Origin: Paenibacillus solanacearum
Lineage (GTDB): Bacteria; Bacillota; Bacilli; Paenibacillales; NBRC-103111
Direction: 5' to 3'
DNA: 59,520 nucleotides
Assembly: GCF_910593845.1 (NCBI RefSeq)
Contig: NZ_CAJVAS010000039.1
Location: 1-59,520 of the forward strand
Positions 14,869 through 21,521 of this stretch are shown in pieces. The notes below the pieces were generated by a model, which searched no databases, was not told where the DNA came from, and saw only the letters and a program-made list of their open reading frames with translations. Made by a program: the position numbers and the translations under genes. How positions within the stretch are numbered: the first letter of the stretch is position 1; each line of letters opens with the position of its first letter.

Positions 14869-17094
14869 ATGGCCAAGGAACAAGTGGGACAAGCGGACGA
14901 AGTCAGAGCGCATGTGGAATTGACGGATGAGATGAAAGCCGTGATTCGCGAACGTATTCTTAAACAGATCGCGTCGGAGCTGCAGCTGCCGGTAGGGCGC
15001 GTGAAGACGACGATCGGGTTGTTGGATGAGGGAAACACGATTCCGTTCATCGCCAGGTACCGGAAAGAAATGACCGGCGAACTCGACGAAAACCAGCTTC
15101 GCGATATTGAAGAGCGGCATTCGTATCTGAAAAACCTGGAGGACCGCAAGCTGGAGGTCATCCGGCTGATCGATGAGCAGGGCAAGCTGACGAGCGAGCT
15201 TCATGCTGCGATCGAAAGCGCTGTAAAGCTGCAGGAAGTCGAGGACTTGTACCGGCCGTACCGGCAAAAACGGAAAACGCGGGCCAGTGTGGCCAAGGAA
15301 AAAGGGCTGGAGCCGCTGGCAGCATGGATCCTCGCGCAGCCGAAGCAAGGCGATGTGATGGCCGAGGCCGGTAAATACGTGAGCGCGGATAAAGGCGTTG
15401 GCTCCGCCGAGGAAGCGGTGCACGGCGCGATGGACATCATCGCGGAGCAGATCGCCGACGACGCCAAGGTGAGAGCCTGGGTACGGCGCCATACATACGA
15501 ACAGGGCATCCTTCGCACGGAAGCCAAGCATGCGGACCAGGAGTCCGTTTACGAAATGTATTATGCGTACCAGGAGCCGGTGCGTAAGCTGCCCCCGCAT
15601 CGAATATTGGCGATCAACCGAGGGGAGCGGGAAGAGGTCCTGAAGGTATATCTCGAAGTTGCGCCGGAACGGATTCATGACTATATCGCAAAACAGGTTT
15701 TGAGAGGTCCGTCCGTCGTGCGCGAGACGCTGACGTCTGCGATCGAGGATGCTTACAAGCGGCTTATTGCCCCGTCGATCGAGCGCGAGGTTCGCAACGA
15801 AATGACGGAGAAGGCCGAGGAGAAGGCGATCGAGGTATTCGCCGAAAATCTTCGCAACCTGCTGCTACAGCCCCCGGTCAAAGGAAAAGTGGTGCTGGGC
15901 GTCGATCCTGCTTACCGGACTGGCTGTAAGCTCGCGGTGGTGGACGATACGGGCAAGATGCTGGAAATCGCCGTCACCTACCCGACGCCACCGAATAACA
16001 AGGTTACGGAAGCCAAGGCGGTCATTAAAAAATTGATCGACAAGTACAGCGTCGAACTCATCGTAATTGGCAACGGCACGGCGTCGCGCGAGACCGAGCA
16101 GTTTATTGCCGAGCTGATCGGCGAGATCAAGACGCGCAAGCTGCAGTATTTGATCGTGAACGAGGCGGGGGCGAGCGTGTATTCCGCATCGAAGCTGGCC
16201 CAGACCGAGTTCCCGGAGCTTGATGTGGCGGAACGCAGCGCCATCTCCATTGCGCGCAGGCTGCAAGACCCGCTGGCCGAGCTGGTCAAAATCGAGCCGA
16301 AAGCGATCGGCGTAGGCCAGTACCAGCACGACGTTACGCAAAAAAGGCTCGAAGAAAGCCTCAAGTTTGTCGTGGAGTCGGCCGTAAACCATGTCGGCGT
16401 TGACGTCAACACCGCTTCGCCGTCGCTTCTGTCCTATGTTTCGGGGATCAATAGCACATTGGCTAAAAATATCGTGAAGTACCGCGATGATAATGGGAAA
16501 TTCGCGAGTAGGGCGGAGCTGCAGAAGGTGCCGCGACTTGGGGCCAAAGCGTTCGAGCAGTGCGCCGGCTTTCTGCGGATCGGCGAGGGAGACAGTCCGC
16601 TGGATAATACGCCGATTCATCCGGAGTCTTACGATGTGGTGGACAAGCTGTTTCGCGAGCTGAAGCTCGCGCTGTCCCAACTGGGCAGCGCGCAGCTGAA
16701 GGAAATGCTGCAGCATCTTGAGCCGGAGCAACTTGCGCCGAAGCTGGGCGTTGGCGTGCCAACGCTTCGCGACATATTGGACTCGCTGCAGCGGCCGGGA
16801 CGCGACCCGCGCGAAGATGTGCCGGCGCCGATCTTCCGCACCGACGTGCTGCAAATCGAAGATTTGTCGCCGGGTATGGAGCTGAAGGGAACGGTTCGCA
16901 ATGTCATCGATTTCGGCGCGTTCGTCGATATCGGGATCAAAAACGACGGGCTGGTGCATATCTCCCAACTGAGCGATTCGTACGTGAAGCATCCGATGGA
17001 TGTCGTGTCTGTGGGCGATGTCGTGACGGTATGGGTGTTGAACGTCGATTTGAAGAAGGGCCGCGTAGGGTTAACGATGAAAAAGCCGTCCTAA
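14869..17094 (+). CDS. tex: Tex-family S1 RNA-binding transcription accessory protein
   Basis: Tex is a nucleic-acid-binding factor linked to transcription and RNA turnover; B. subtilis YdcI is the homologue. The 741 residues show the expected order: N-terminal helical part, YqgF/RNase H-like core starting VLGVDPAYRTG near 343, two helix-hairpin-helix motifs near 513-570 (VNTASPSLLSYVSGI), and a C-terminal S1 domain at about 669-738 (GTVRNVIDFGAFVDIG). The first 20 residues are a variable leader. The ATG follows AGGAGGGG. The tandem repeat immediately upstream is not a normal feature of tex genes. A long hairpin ends the gene. Confidence 0.95.
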   Translation: MAKEQVGQADEVRAHVELTDEMKAVIRERILKQIASELQLPVGRVKTTIGLLDEGNTIPFIARYRKEMTGELDENQLRDIEERHSYLKNLEDRKLEVIRLIDEQGKLTSELHAAIESAVKLQEVEDLYRPYRQKRKTRASVAKEKGLEPLAAWILAQPKQGDVMAEAGKYVSADKGVGSAEEAVHGAMDIIAEQIADDAKVRAWVRRHTYEQGILRTEAKHADQESVYEMYYAYQEPVRKLPPHRILAINRGEREEVLKVYLEVAPERIHDYIAKQVLRGPSVVRETLTSAIEDAYKRLIAPSIEREVRNEMTEKAEEKAIEVFAENLRNLLLQPPVKGKVVLGVDPAYRTGCKLAVVDDTGKMLEIAVTYPTPPNNKVTEAKAVIKKLIDKYSVELIVIGNGTASRETEQFIAELIGEIKTRKLQYLIVNEAGASVYSASKLAQTEFPELDVAERSAISIARRLQDPLAELVKIEPKAIGVGQYQHDVTQKRLEESLKFVVESAVNHVGVDVNTASPSLLSYVSGINSTLAKNIVKYRDDNGKFASRAELQKVPRLGAKAFEQCAGFLRIGEGDSPLDNTPIHPESYDVVDKLFRELKLALSQLGSAQLKEMLQHLEPEQLAPKLGVGVPTLRDILDSLQRPGRDPREDVPAPIFRTDVLQIEDLSPGMELKGTVRNVIDFGAFVDIGIKNDGLVHISQLSDSYVKHPMDVVSVGDVVTVWVLNVDLKKGRVGLTMKKPS

Positions 17095-17102
17095 CACATA
17101 AA

Positions 17103-17186
17103 AATAGAGCATGCGTCGGCGCAGGAAACGCTCGCAACGAAGGTTGCGGCGGCTTTCTTGCGGCGCGCACATGCTCTATTCGTTTT
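17103..17186. terminator. Large bidirectional hairpin between tex and cmpA
   Basis: AATAGAGCAT at 17103-17112 pairs perfectly with ATGCTCTATT at 17171-17180, enclosing about 58 bases that contain a second hairpin (CGCAAC with GTTGCG). A-rich and T-rich flanks on either side suit termination of both converging genes, tex and cmpA. The loop is unusually long for a plain terminator. Confidence 0.6.
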
Positions 17187-17194
17187 TATTAACA

Positions 17195-17332
17195 TTACAG
17201 TTCGGATGTCGACGATTCGCTGTCGCTTCGTTTCGTTCGGTAAAAAAACCAGCAATCGTTAAGCAGCCGGATTTGCCGGCGGTTTTTATTGTAAAACGCT
17301 CGCATTAACTGGTTGCAAAGCCATTGTGGCAA
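17195..17332 (-). CDS. cmpA: Cortex morphogenetic protein CmpA
   Basis: This 45-codon gene is easily missed. The peptide begins LPQWLCNQLMRAFYNKN, continues RRQIRLLNDCWFFYR, and ends TSEL. It strongly resembles B. subtilis CmpA (37 residues), which in the mother cell acts with ClpXP to remove defective SpoIVA during spore coat and cortex assembly. The start is TTG at 17332-17330, nine bases after AAGGGA on the minus strand; an internal ATG would remove the conserved PQWL motif. Its place between tex and sprT is the same as in B. subtilis, which supports the call independently. The C-terminal eight residues extend beyond the Bacillus protein. Confidence 0.88.
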   Translation of the reverse strand: MPQWLCNQLMRAFYNKNRRQIRLLNDCWFFYRTKRSDSESSTSEL

Positions 17333-17478
17333 AACGATCAGTCCCTTCCGTTCTAGCTGCCTTCCCTACTGGTATAACATATGGGCGGCAGAACATAACG
17401 GTGCAGGTCCTACAACGGTCCGTTTGCACGTAAAAAAGGTTCCTGGCAGGCTGTTGAGAACGGCGGCAGCGCGGAAGA

Positions 17479-17832
17479 CTACTCGAGTGCTTCCTCTTCT
17501 TCGTACCATTGCTCGAGCTGTGCCTGGAGCGCGCGAATTTCGGTGAGCAAAGAGACAAGCGGGTATTCCTTCTCCTGAATGGAGGCGAAGGTTTGCTCTA
17601 ACCGGTTAATGTAATCCAGTCCGTTGTGGAGCTTGTAATCCGGGTGAATGATCTCGAGATTGTCGAATTCCGCAACGAAGCTCGGCAGCGCCGGTACGCC
17701 GCTTGCGGTGAGTTTGCTTACTTCTTTATGCAGACGCTGATTTAGGGCAGCCAGCTGGTACATATGGGAAGCGGGCATTTCCACAAATTCAATCGTTTCG
17801 TTTTGTTGAAGCAATGCATACTTTTTAGACAT
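17479..17832 (-). CDS. Conserved protein of unknown function
   Basis: The 117-residue product begins MSKKYALLQQNETIEFVEM and ends with an acidic, helical tail (QWYEEEEALE). There is no signal peptide, membrane segment or metal motif. The ATG at 17832 is chosen because GAGGAG lies 11 bases upstream; an earlier in-frame ATG at 17853 precedes that ribosome binding site. It lies between cmpA and sprT, transcribed with cmpA and away from sprT. I do not recognise the family with certainty. Confidence 0.6.
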   Translation of the reverse strand: MSKKYALLQQNETIEFVEMPASHMYQLAALNQRLHKEVSKLTASGVPALPSFVAEFDNLEIIHPDYKLHNGLDYINRLEQTFASIQEKEYPLVSLLTEIRALQAQLEQWYEEEEALE

Positions 17833-17978
17833 GTTGGGAAAAGCTCCTCTCATCGGGGGGAAGTGTCTTACAATGTCCGTAATGGATGATTCCTACTTGA
17901 CAGTTTAGCCTAAGCAGCGGTTACAATTCAAGTGAGAAACGTGAGAGAGAGACTAGAAAACCAAGGGTGGGAGAGCCG

Positions 17979-18455
17979 ATGGATGACCGGCAGCTGCAGC
18001 TGTGGGTGGAGCAAATATCGCTGTCGTCGTTTGGACGTCCTTTTGTGCATCGGGCAAGGTTCAATCGCAGGCTTCGTTCGACAGGAGGCCGCTACTTTAC
18101 CCGGACGCACGACATCGAGATCAGCTGGCTTCAATACGAACAGTTCGGAGCCGCCGATGTGGAGAAAATCATTAAGCACGAGCTGTGCCATTATCATTTG
18201 CACTTGCTCAAGCAGGGCTACCAGCACCGGGATGAAGACTTCAAACGGCTGCTGGCCCAAGTAGGCGGGACGCGTTATTGCCAATCGCTGCCGACGTCGC
18301 TTCAGCGGAAGGAGCCGTACCGCTACAAGCTCGTATGCGTGGACTGTCGCGCGGAGTATATGCGCAAGCGAAAGACCGATCCAAGGAAATATGTGTGCGG
18401 CCATTGCAAGGGCAAATTGAAGCTGTACCAACTTGACTTCAAGCAGCATTCATGA
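17979..18455 (+). CDS. sprT: SprT-family zinc metalloprotein
   Basis: The 158-residue protein carries HELCHYH at residues 67-73, the HExxH zinc site of SprT/Spartan-like proteins. A C-terminal zinc ribbon has two CxxC pairs (CVDC and CGHC). It corresponds to B. subtilis YdcK, found at the same position before the trnS tRNA genes. The ATG at 17979 is favoured because AAGGGTGGGAG lies just upstream; an in-frame GTG at 17967 would add four residues. It is probably a cytoplasmic protease or nucleic-acid-linked metalloprotein; the substrate is unknown. Confidence 0.9.
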   Translation: MDDRQLQLWVEQISLSSFGRPFVHRARFNRRLRSTGGRYFTRTHDIEISWLQYEQFGAADVEKIIKHELCHYHLHLLKQGYQHRDEDFKRLLAQVGGTRYCQSLPTSLQRKEPYRYKLVCVDCRAEYMRKRKTDPRKYVCGHCKGKLKLYQLDFKQHS

Positions 18456-18473
18456 TAAATTAAAAATTGTCTT

Positions 18474-18549
18474 TCCCTGATAGCTCAGTTGGTAGAGCAC
18501 TCGACTGTTAATCGAGTTGTCACAGGTTCGAGTCCTGTTCGGGGAGCCA
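18474..18549 (+). tRNA. tRNA-Asn (GTT)
   Basis: A full cloverleaf is readable: acceptor TCCCTGA with TCGGGGA, D-arm AGCTCAGTTGGTAGAGC, anticodon loop CTGTTAA (GTT), T-arm with GGTTCGAGTCC, discriminator G and encoded CCA at 18547-18549. It follows sprT, as tRNA-Asn does in the B. subtilis trnS group. Confidence 0.97.
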
Positions 18550-18558
18550 TTTCTTTCT

Positions 18559-18646
18559 GGAGAGATACCCAAGTGGCTCAAGGGGACCCTCTGCTAAGGG
18601 GTTAGACTGCGTAAGTGGTGCGAGGGTTCGAATCCCTCTCTCTCCG
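18559..18646 (+). tRNA. tRNA-Ser (GCT)
   Basis: This is a class II tRNA with a long variable arm. Acceptor GGAGAGA pairs with TCTCTCC at 18639-18645, the anticodon loop is CTGCTAA (GCT), and the T-arm contains GGTTCGAATCC. CCA is not encoded. Nine bases separate it from tRNA-Asn, so both are cotranscribed. Confidence 0.97.
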
Positions 18647-18656
18647 TATAACAAAG

Positions 18657-18680
18657 AAACCGCCGAAAGGCGGTTTTTTT
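18657..18680 (+). terminator. Terminator after tRNA-Ser
   Basis: AAACCGCC, a GAAA tetraloop and GGCGGTTT form an eight-bp stem followed by a long T run. Confidence 0.92.
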
Positions 18681-18696
18681 TGTTATACACGGAGGA

Positions 18697-18790
18697 ATGA
18701 GAGGGGTTCGAACCCGAGAAGAGGGGGCGTCGAAGCAGCGAGTGAGTGCTGCGGAGTCTCGCAAGCCAAGCGCGAGTATCCCGCTGTTTC
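18697..18790 (+). repeat. tRNA-associated structured element, copy 1
   Basis: This segment lies between two nearly identical terminators. It contains the palindrome GGGTTCGAACCC, then CGTCGAAGCA, a hairpin GCAGC-N8-GCTGC, and GTCTCGC pairing with a later GCGAG. Its motif order (TGAGA, GAACCC, CGTCGNAGCA, AGTCTCG) recurs in the second element before tRNA-Leu. The T-arm-like GGTTCGAACCC might mean descent from a tRNA gene, but no cloverleaf can be drawn. Confidence 0.5.
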
Positions 18791-18802
18791 TGTAAAATAA
18801 TT

Positions 18803-18826
18803 AAACCGCCGAAAGGCGGTTTTTGT
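18803..18826 (+). terminator. Second copy of the tRNA terminator hairpin
   Basis: AAACCGCC-GAAA-GGCGGTTTTT repeats the stem and tetraloop of the terminator at 18657-18680. It would end a separate transcript covering the structured element. Confidence 0.8.
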
Positions 18827-19025
18827 TATATACGTAGAATTAAAGTCGCGGCGAGCCGATGTCATGGGATCATTCGGGTAATTTAATACACCGCTCCCCA
18901 GGAGAGTGCAGTCTATCCAATCATTTATCTGTGCTGCAACAAGGATGCGACAAGATCTTTTTAATTAAACGAATATCCATATCACGATCTTGTACTATAG
19001 AAGATATGTCATTGAGGGACGATTC

Positions 19026-19142
19026 CTATTCGCTATTGCGAGCTGGCTGCTCACACACCGCATCGAGTTTGTCTTCGATACGATTCAATTTTGATTCAAT
19101 GCGATCGAGTTTTTCAAGAATTTGTTTCATCAACTCTTCCAC
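19026..19142 (-). CDS. Possible 38-residue coiled-coil micro-protein
   Basis: A GTG at 19142 follows GAGAGG by five bases on the minus strand. It opens a 38-codon frame whose product is highly charged and heptad-like (KLDRIESKLNRIEDKLDAV), predicted as a short coiled coil, ending QPARNSE. A TATAAT (19165-19170, minus strand) lies just upstream, with TTACAA 17 bases before it as a weak -35. It is divergent from the SulP gene. The regular leucine/isoleucine spacing and well-placed signals argue for a real gene. The family is not recognised. Confidence 0.45.
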   Translation of the reverse strand: MEELMKQILEKLDRIESKLNRIEDKLDAVCEQPARNSE

Positions 19143-19205
19143 GATATCCTCTCCCAACGAACATATTATAGCGTGTATCAAGGGGTGTTGTAACGCTGAA
19201 AACTG

Positions 19206-19214
19206 TGATATAAT
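19206..19214 (+). promoter_or_regulatory. Extended -10 promoter of the SulP gene
   Basis: TGATATAAT at 19206-19214 is an extended -10 with perfect TATAAT. TTGTAA at 19188-19193 may act as a poorly spaced -35. The divergent micro-protein promoter lies 40 bases away, so the two control regions share DNA. Confidence 0.5.
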
Positions 19215-19292
19215 CGAACCCGTTGAACATCGGCCCCGACTTTTCTGAGAGTGGAAAGTCAACTGAATATTATATGAAATGAGGGTGTTTCT

Positions 19293-20750
19293 TTGCGGTT
19301 GGCACAAAAACTGAAAACGACGTGGCTTGCTTCGCCAAAGAATGATTTGTTGGCGGGGATCACCGTAGCGCTGGCGCTCATTCCGGAAGCGATCGCTTTT
19401 TCCATTATTGCGGGCGTCGATCCGATGGTGGGACTGTACGCTTCTTTTTGCATCGCGGTCATTATTTCGATAGCGGGCGGACGGCCTGCGATGATCTCGG
19501 CGGCGACGGGCGCGATGGCGCTTCTTATGGGAACTTTGGTGGCCCAACATGGGATTGAATATTTATTTGTAGCGACAATTGTGACGGGAATCATTCAATT
19601 CATTTTGGGTATGCTCAAGCTGGGCAGATTCATTACCTTTATCCCGCATTCGGTCATGACCGGGTTTGTGAACGCGCTGGCGATTCTTATTTTTATGGCG
19701 CAGCTCGTACATTTTAAGGGCGCGGGCTGGATGATGTATGCGATGCTAGCGGGAACGCTGGTCATCATTTATGGATTGCCGCGTTTTACCAGAGCGGTTC
19801 CTTCGGCGCTCGTGGCCATTATCGTGATGACGACCGTGTCGATGCTAATGGGGCTCGATTTGAAAACGGTAGGCGATATGGGGAGTATAACGAGTGCACT
19901 GCCGATCTTCCATTTGCCGGGGGCTCCATTTTCCTTGGATACGTTGATGATTGTACTGCCCTATTCCATCGGGCTTGCGTTTGTAGGCATTATTGAATCG
20001 CTCTTGACGGCAACCATCGTCGATGAATTTACGGAAACCAAGAGCGACAAGAATAAAGAGATTCGCGGGCAAGGCATCGCCAACTTCGTTACCGGCTTTT
20101 TTGGCGGGATGGCCGGGTGCGCGATGATCGGGCAATCGGTCATTAATGTGAAATCTGGCGGCAGAGGGCGCTTATCTACCTTAGTGGCTGGTGTATTTCT
20201 GCTGTTTTTGATTATGGCGTTGAGCGATGTTGTGCAGCAAATTCCAATGGCTGCGCTCGTGGGTGTCATGGTTATGGTCTCCGTGGGTACGTTTGACTGG
20301 AAATCCCTCACGAATCTCGGGAAAATACCGCGCAGCGATTCTATTGTAATGATCATTACGGTGGCGATCGTGGTTTATACCGATAACTTGGCATTGGGTG
20401 TAGGAGCGGGCGTTATGTTAAGCGCCGTTATTTTTGGCTGGAGAATCGCTCGTTTACACAGTACGGTAAATTGGAGGGAAAACGGAACGAAAGTATATAC
20501 GATTACAGGGCAATTGTTTTTCGGCACGATGTCCCATTTTGTTGAGCAGTTTGATTACAACAACGACCCGGACCGCATTGAAATCGATTTTAGTTCGTCG
20601 CATGTGTGGGATCATTCCGCCGTAACGGCCATATCGAAGGTCATTTCGAAGTATGAGACGCTTCATAAGAAGGTATCGATTATCGGACTTAACGAAGAAA
20701 GCAAGGTGCTGATCGAGCGCGTTGGCGTCGCGGCAACATCAGGGCACTAA
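19293..20750 (+). CDS. SulP-family inorganic anion transporter with STAS domain
   Basis: SulP proteins carry sulfate, bicarbonate or other anions across the inner membrane. The 485-residue protein has about ten to twelve hydrophobic helices. ALALIPEAIAFSIIAGVDPMVGLYA, near residues 25-49, is the family signature in the first helices. A cytoplasmic STAS domain occupies roughly 395-485 (VYTITGQLFFGTMSHF, then IDFSSSHVWDHSAVTAI). The start is TTG, preceded by GAGGGTG. The ion cannot be told; no carbonic anhydrase or sulfate-assimilation gene is adjacent. It lies alone between two tRNA groups. Confidence 0.92.
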   Translation: MRLAQKLKTTWLASPKNDLLAGITVALALIPEAIAFSIIAGVDPMVGLYASFCIAVIISIAGGRPAMISAATGAMALLMGTLVAQHGIEYLFVATIVTGIIQFILGMLKLGRFITFIPHSVMTGFVNALAILIFMAQLVHFKGAGWMMYAMLAGTLVIIYGLPRFTRAVPSALVAIIVMTTVSMLMGLDLKTVGDMGSITSALPIFHLPGAPFSLDTLMIVLPYSIGLAFVGIIESLLTATIVDEFTETKSDKNKEIRGQGIANFVTGFFGGMAGCAMIGQSVINVKSGGRGRLSTLVAGVFLLFLIMALSDVVQQIPMAALVGVMVMVSVGTFDWKSLTNLGKIPRSDSIVMIITVAIVVYTDNLALGVGAGVMLSAVIFGWRIARLHSTVNWRENGTKVYTITGQLFFGTMSHFVEQFDYNNDPDRIEIDFSSSHVWDHSAVTAISKVISKYETLHKKVSIIGLNEESKVLIERVGVAATSGH

Positions 20751-20922
20751 TGGCACGGACCGTCTGGCGTACTCGCGCGGGCGGTCTTCTGCATTAATGA
20801 CGGCATTACTGGATGCATGCGTTGTCAGCAAAAGGGCAGGCTGACGTTGGAGGACATACTTCCACATGGTTTGCAGCCATCAAGGTGAGGCTGATCAGCT
20901 ATTAAAAATAGCAGAAAAAAGC

Positions 20923-20951
20923 TTGTCAAAACATGTCGGCTCCGATATAAT
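20923..20951 (+). promoter_or_regulatory. Sigma-A promoter of tRNA-Glu
   Basis: TTGTCA at 20923-20928 and TATAAT at 20946-20951 are spaced by exactly 17 bases. The tRNA begins 41 bases after the -10. Confidence 0.85.
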
Positions 20952-20991
20952 AACACTTGCTGATCGAATAGACGGCGTTTATAACAAGCGT

Positions 20992-21063
20992 GGCCCGTTG
21001 GTCAAGGGGTTAAGACACCTCCCTTTCACGGAGGTAACAGGGGTTCGAATCCCCTACGGGTCA
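20992..21063 (+). tRNA. tRNA-Glu (TTC)
   Basis: Acceptor GGCCCGT pairs with ACGGGTC, the anticodon loop CTTTCAC gives TTC, and the T-arm has GGGTTCGAATCCC. Length is 72 bases with discriminator A; CCA is not encoded. Confidence 0.97.
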
Positions 21064-21073
21064 TAATAAAGTA

Positions 21074-21143
21074 GGGGTGAGAACCCAAGGGTTCGTCGGA
21101 GCAACGCTTCGGAAGGATGGCTTCGCAGTCTCGGAGAGTTCGG
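21074..21143 (+). repeat. tRNA-associated structured element, copy 2
   Basis: Located between tRNA-Glu and tRNA-Leu, this begins with a strong hairpin GAACCC-AA-GGGTTC (21081-21094), then CGTCGGAGCA, an imperfect stem across CGCTTCGG..TGGCTTCG, and AGTCTCGG. It shares motif order with the element at 18697-18790 but has different connecting sequence. It is presumably transcribed with the flanking tRNAs, since no terminator separates them. Confidence 0.5.
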
Positions 21144-21163
21144 TCCCTTCTAATTTTTATTGC

Positions 21164-21246
21164 GCGGTTGTGGTGGAATGGCAGACACGCTATCTTGAGG
21201 GGGTAGTGGGCGTACGCTCGTGGAGGTTCGAGTCCTCTCAACCGCA
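21164..21246 (+). tRNA. tRNA-Leu (GAG), copy 1
   Basis: Acceptor GCGGTTG pairs with CAACCGC. The anticodon stem CTATC/GGTAG encloses TTGAGGG, giving GAG. A class II variable arm (GGGCGTACGCTC) is present, and the T-arm contains GGTTCGAGTCC. CCA is not encoded. A nearly identical gene lies at 26993. Confidence 0.96.
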
Positions 21247-21260
21247 TAGAAATAAAAGAG

Positions 21261-21284
21261 AAGCCTGCGAGAGCAGGCTTTTTT
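21261..21284 (+). terminator. Terminator after tRNA-Leu copy 1
   Basis: AAGCCTGC-GAGA-GCAGGCTT forms a perfect eight-bp stem with a T run. It ends the tRNA-Glu to tRNA-Leu transcript. Confidence 0.92.
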
Positions 21285-21521
21285 GCTTTTTCGAAATTTT
21301 TGAAAAAAACCGTTCGCCCATCCGCTCAACTGCCAGCCCCTATCGCCCCGCAGCAAGGATTCCTTTTGTACAATTCAACATATCCATCGCCGTTCGGAGT
21401 GCTTTCCAGCCTGACATTTTGCAAAATACATTATGACATTCCCTTTTATTCCCGTTCAAGGTAATCTGAATGTAGCTTAAACAGCGTGCAACCAAATCGA
21501 GATCACCGGGGAGTTGTTCGA

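Noticed and set aside
15865..16992. 375-codon minus-strand frame opposite tex
   Set aside because: Antisense to the YqgF, HhH and S1 domains of tex; no ribosome binding site and no domain.
18859..19248. 129-codon plus-strand frame before sulP
   Set aside because: It overlaps the micro-protein gene and both promoters and lacks a ribosome binding site; composition is not gene-like.
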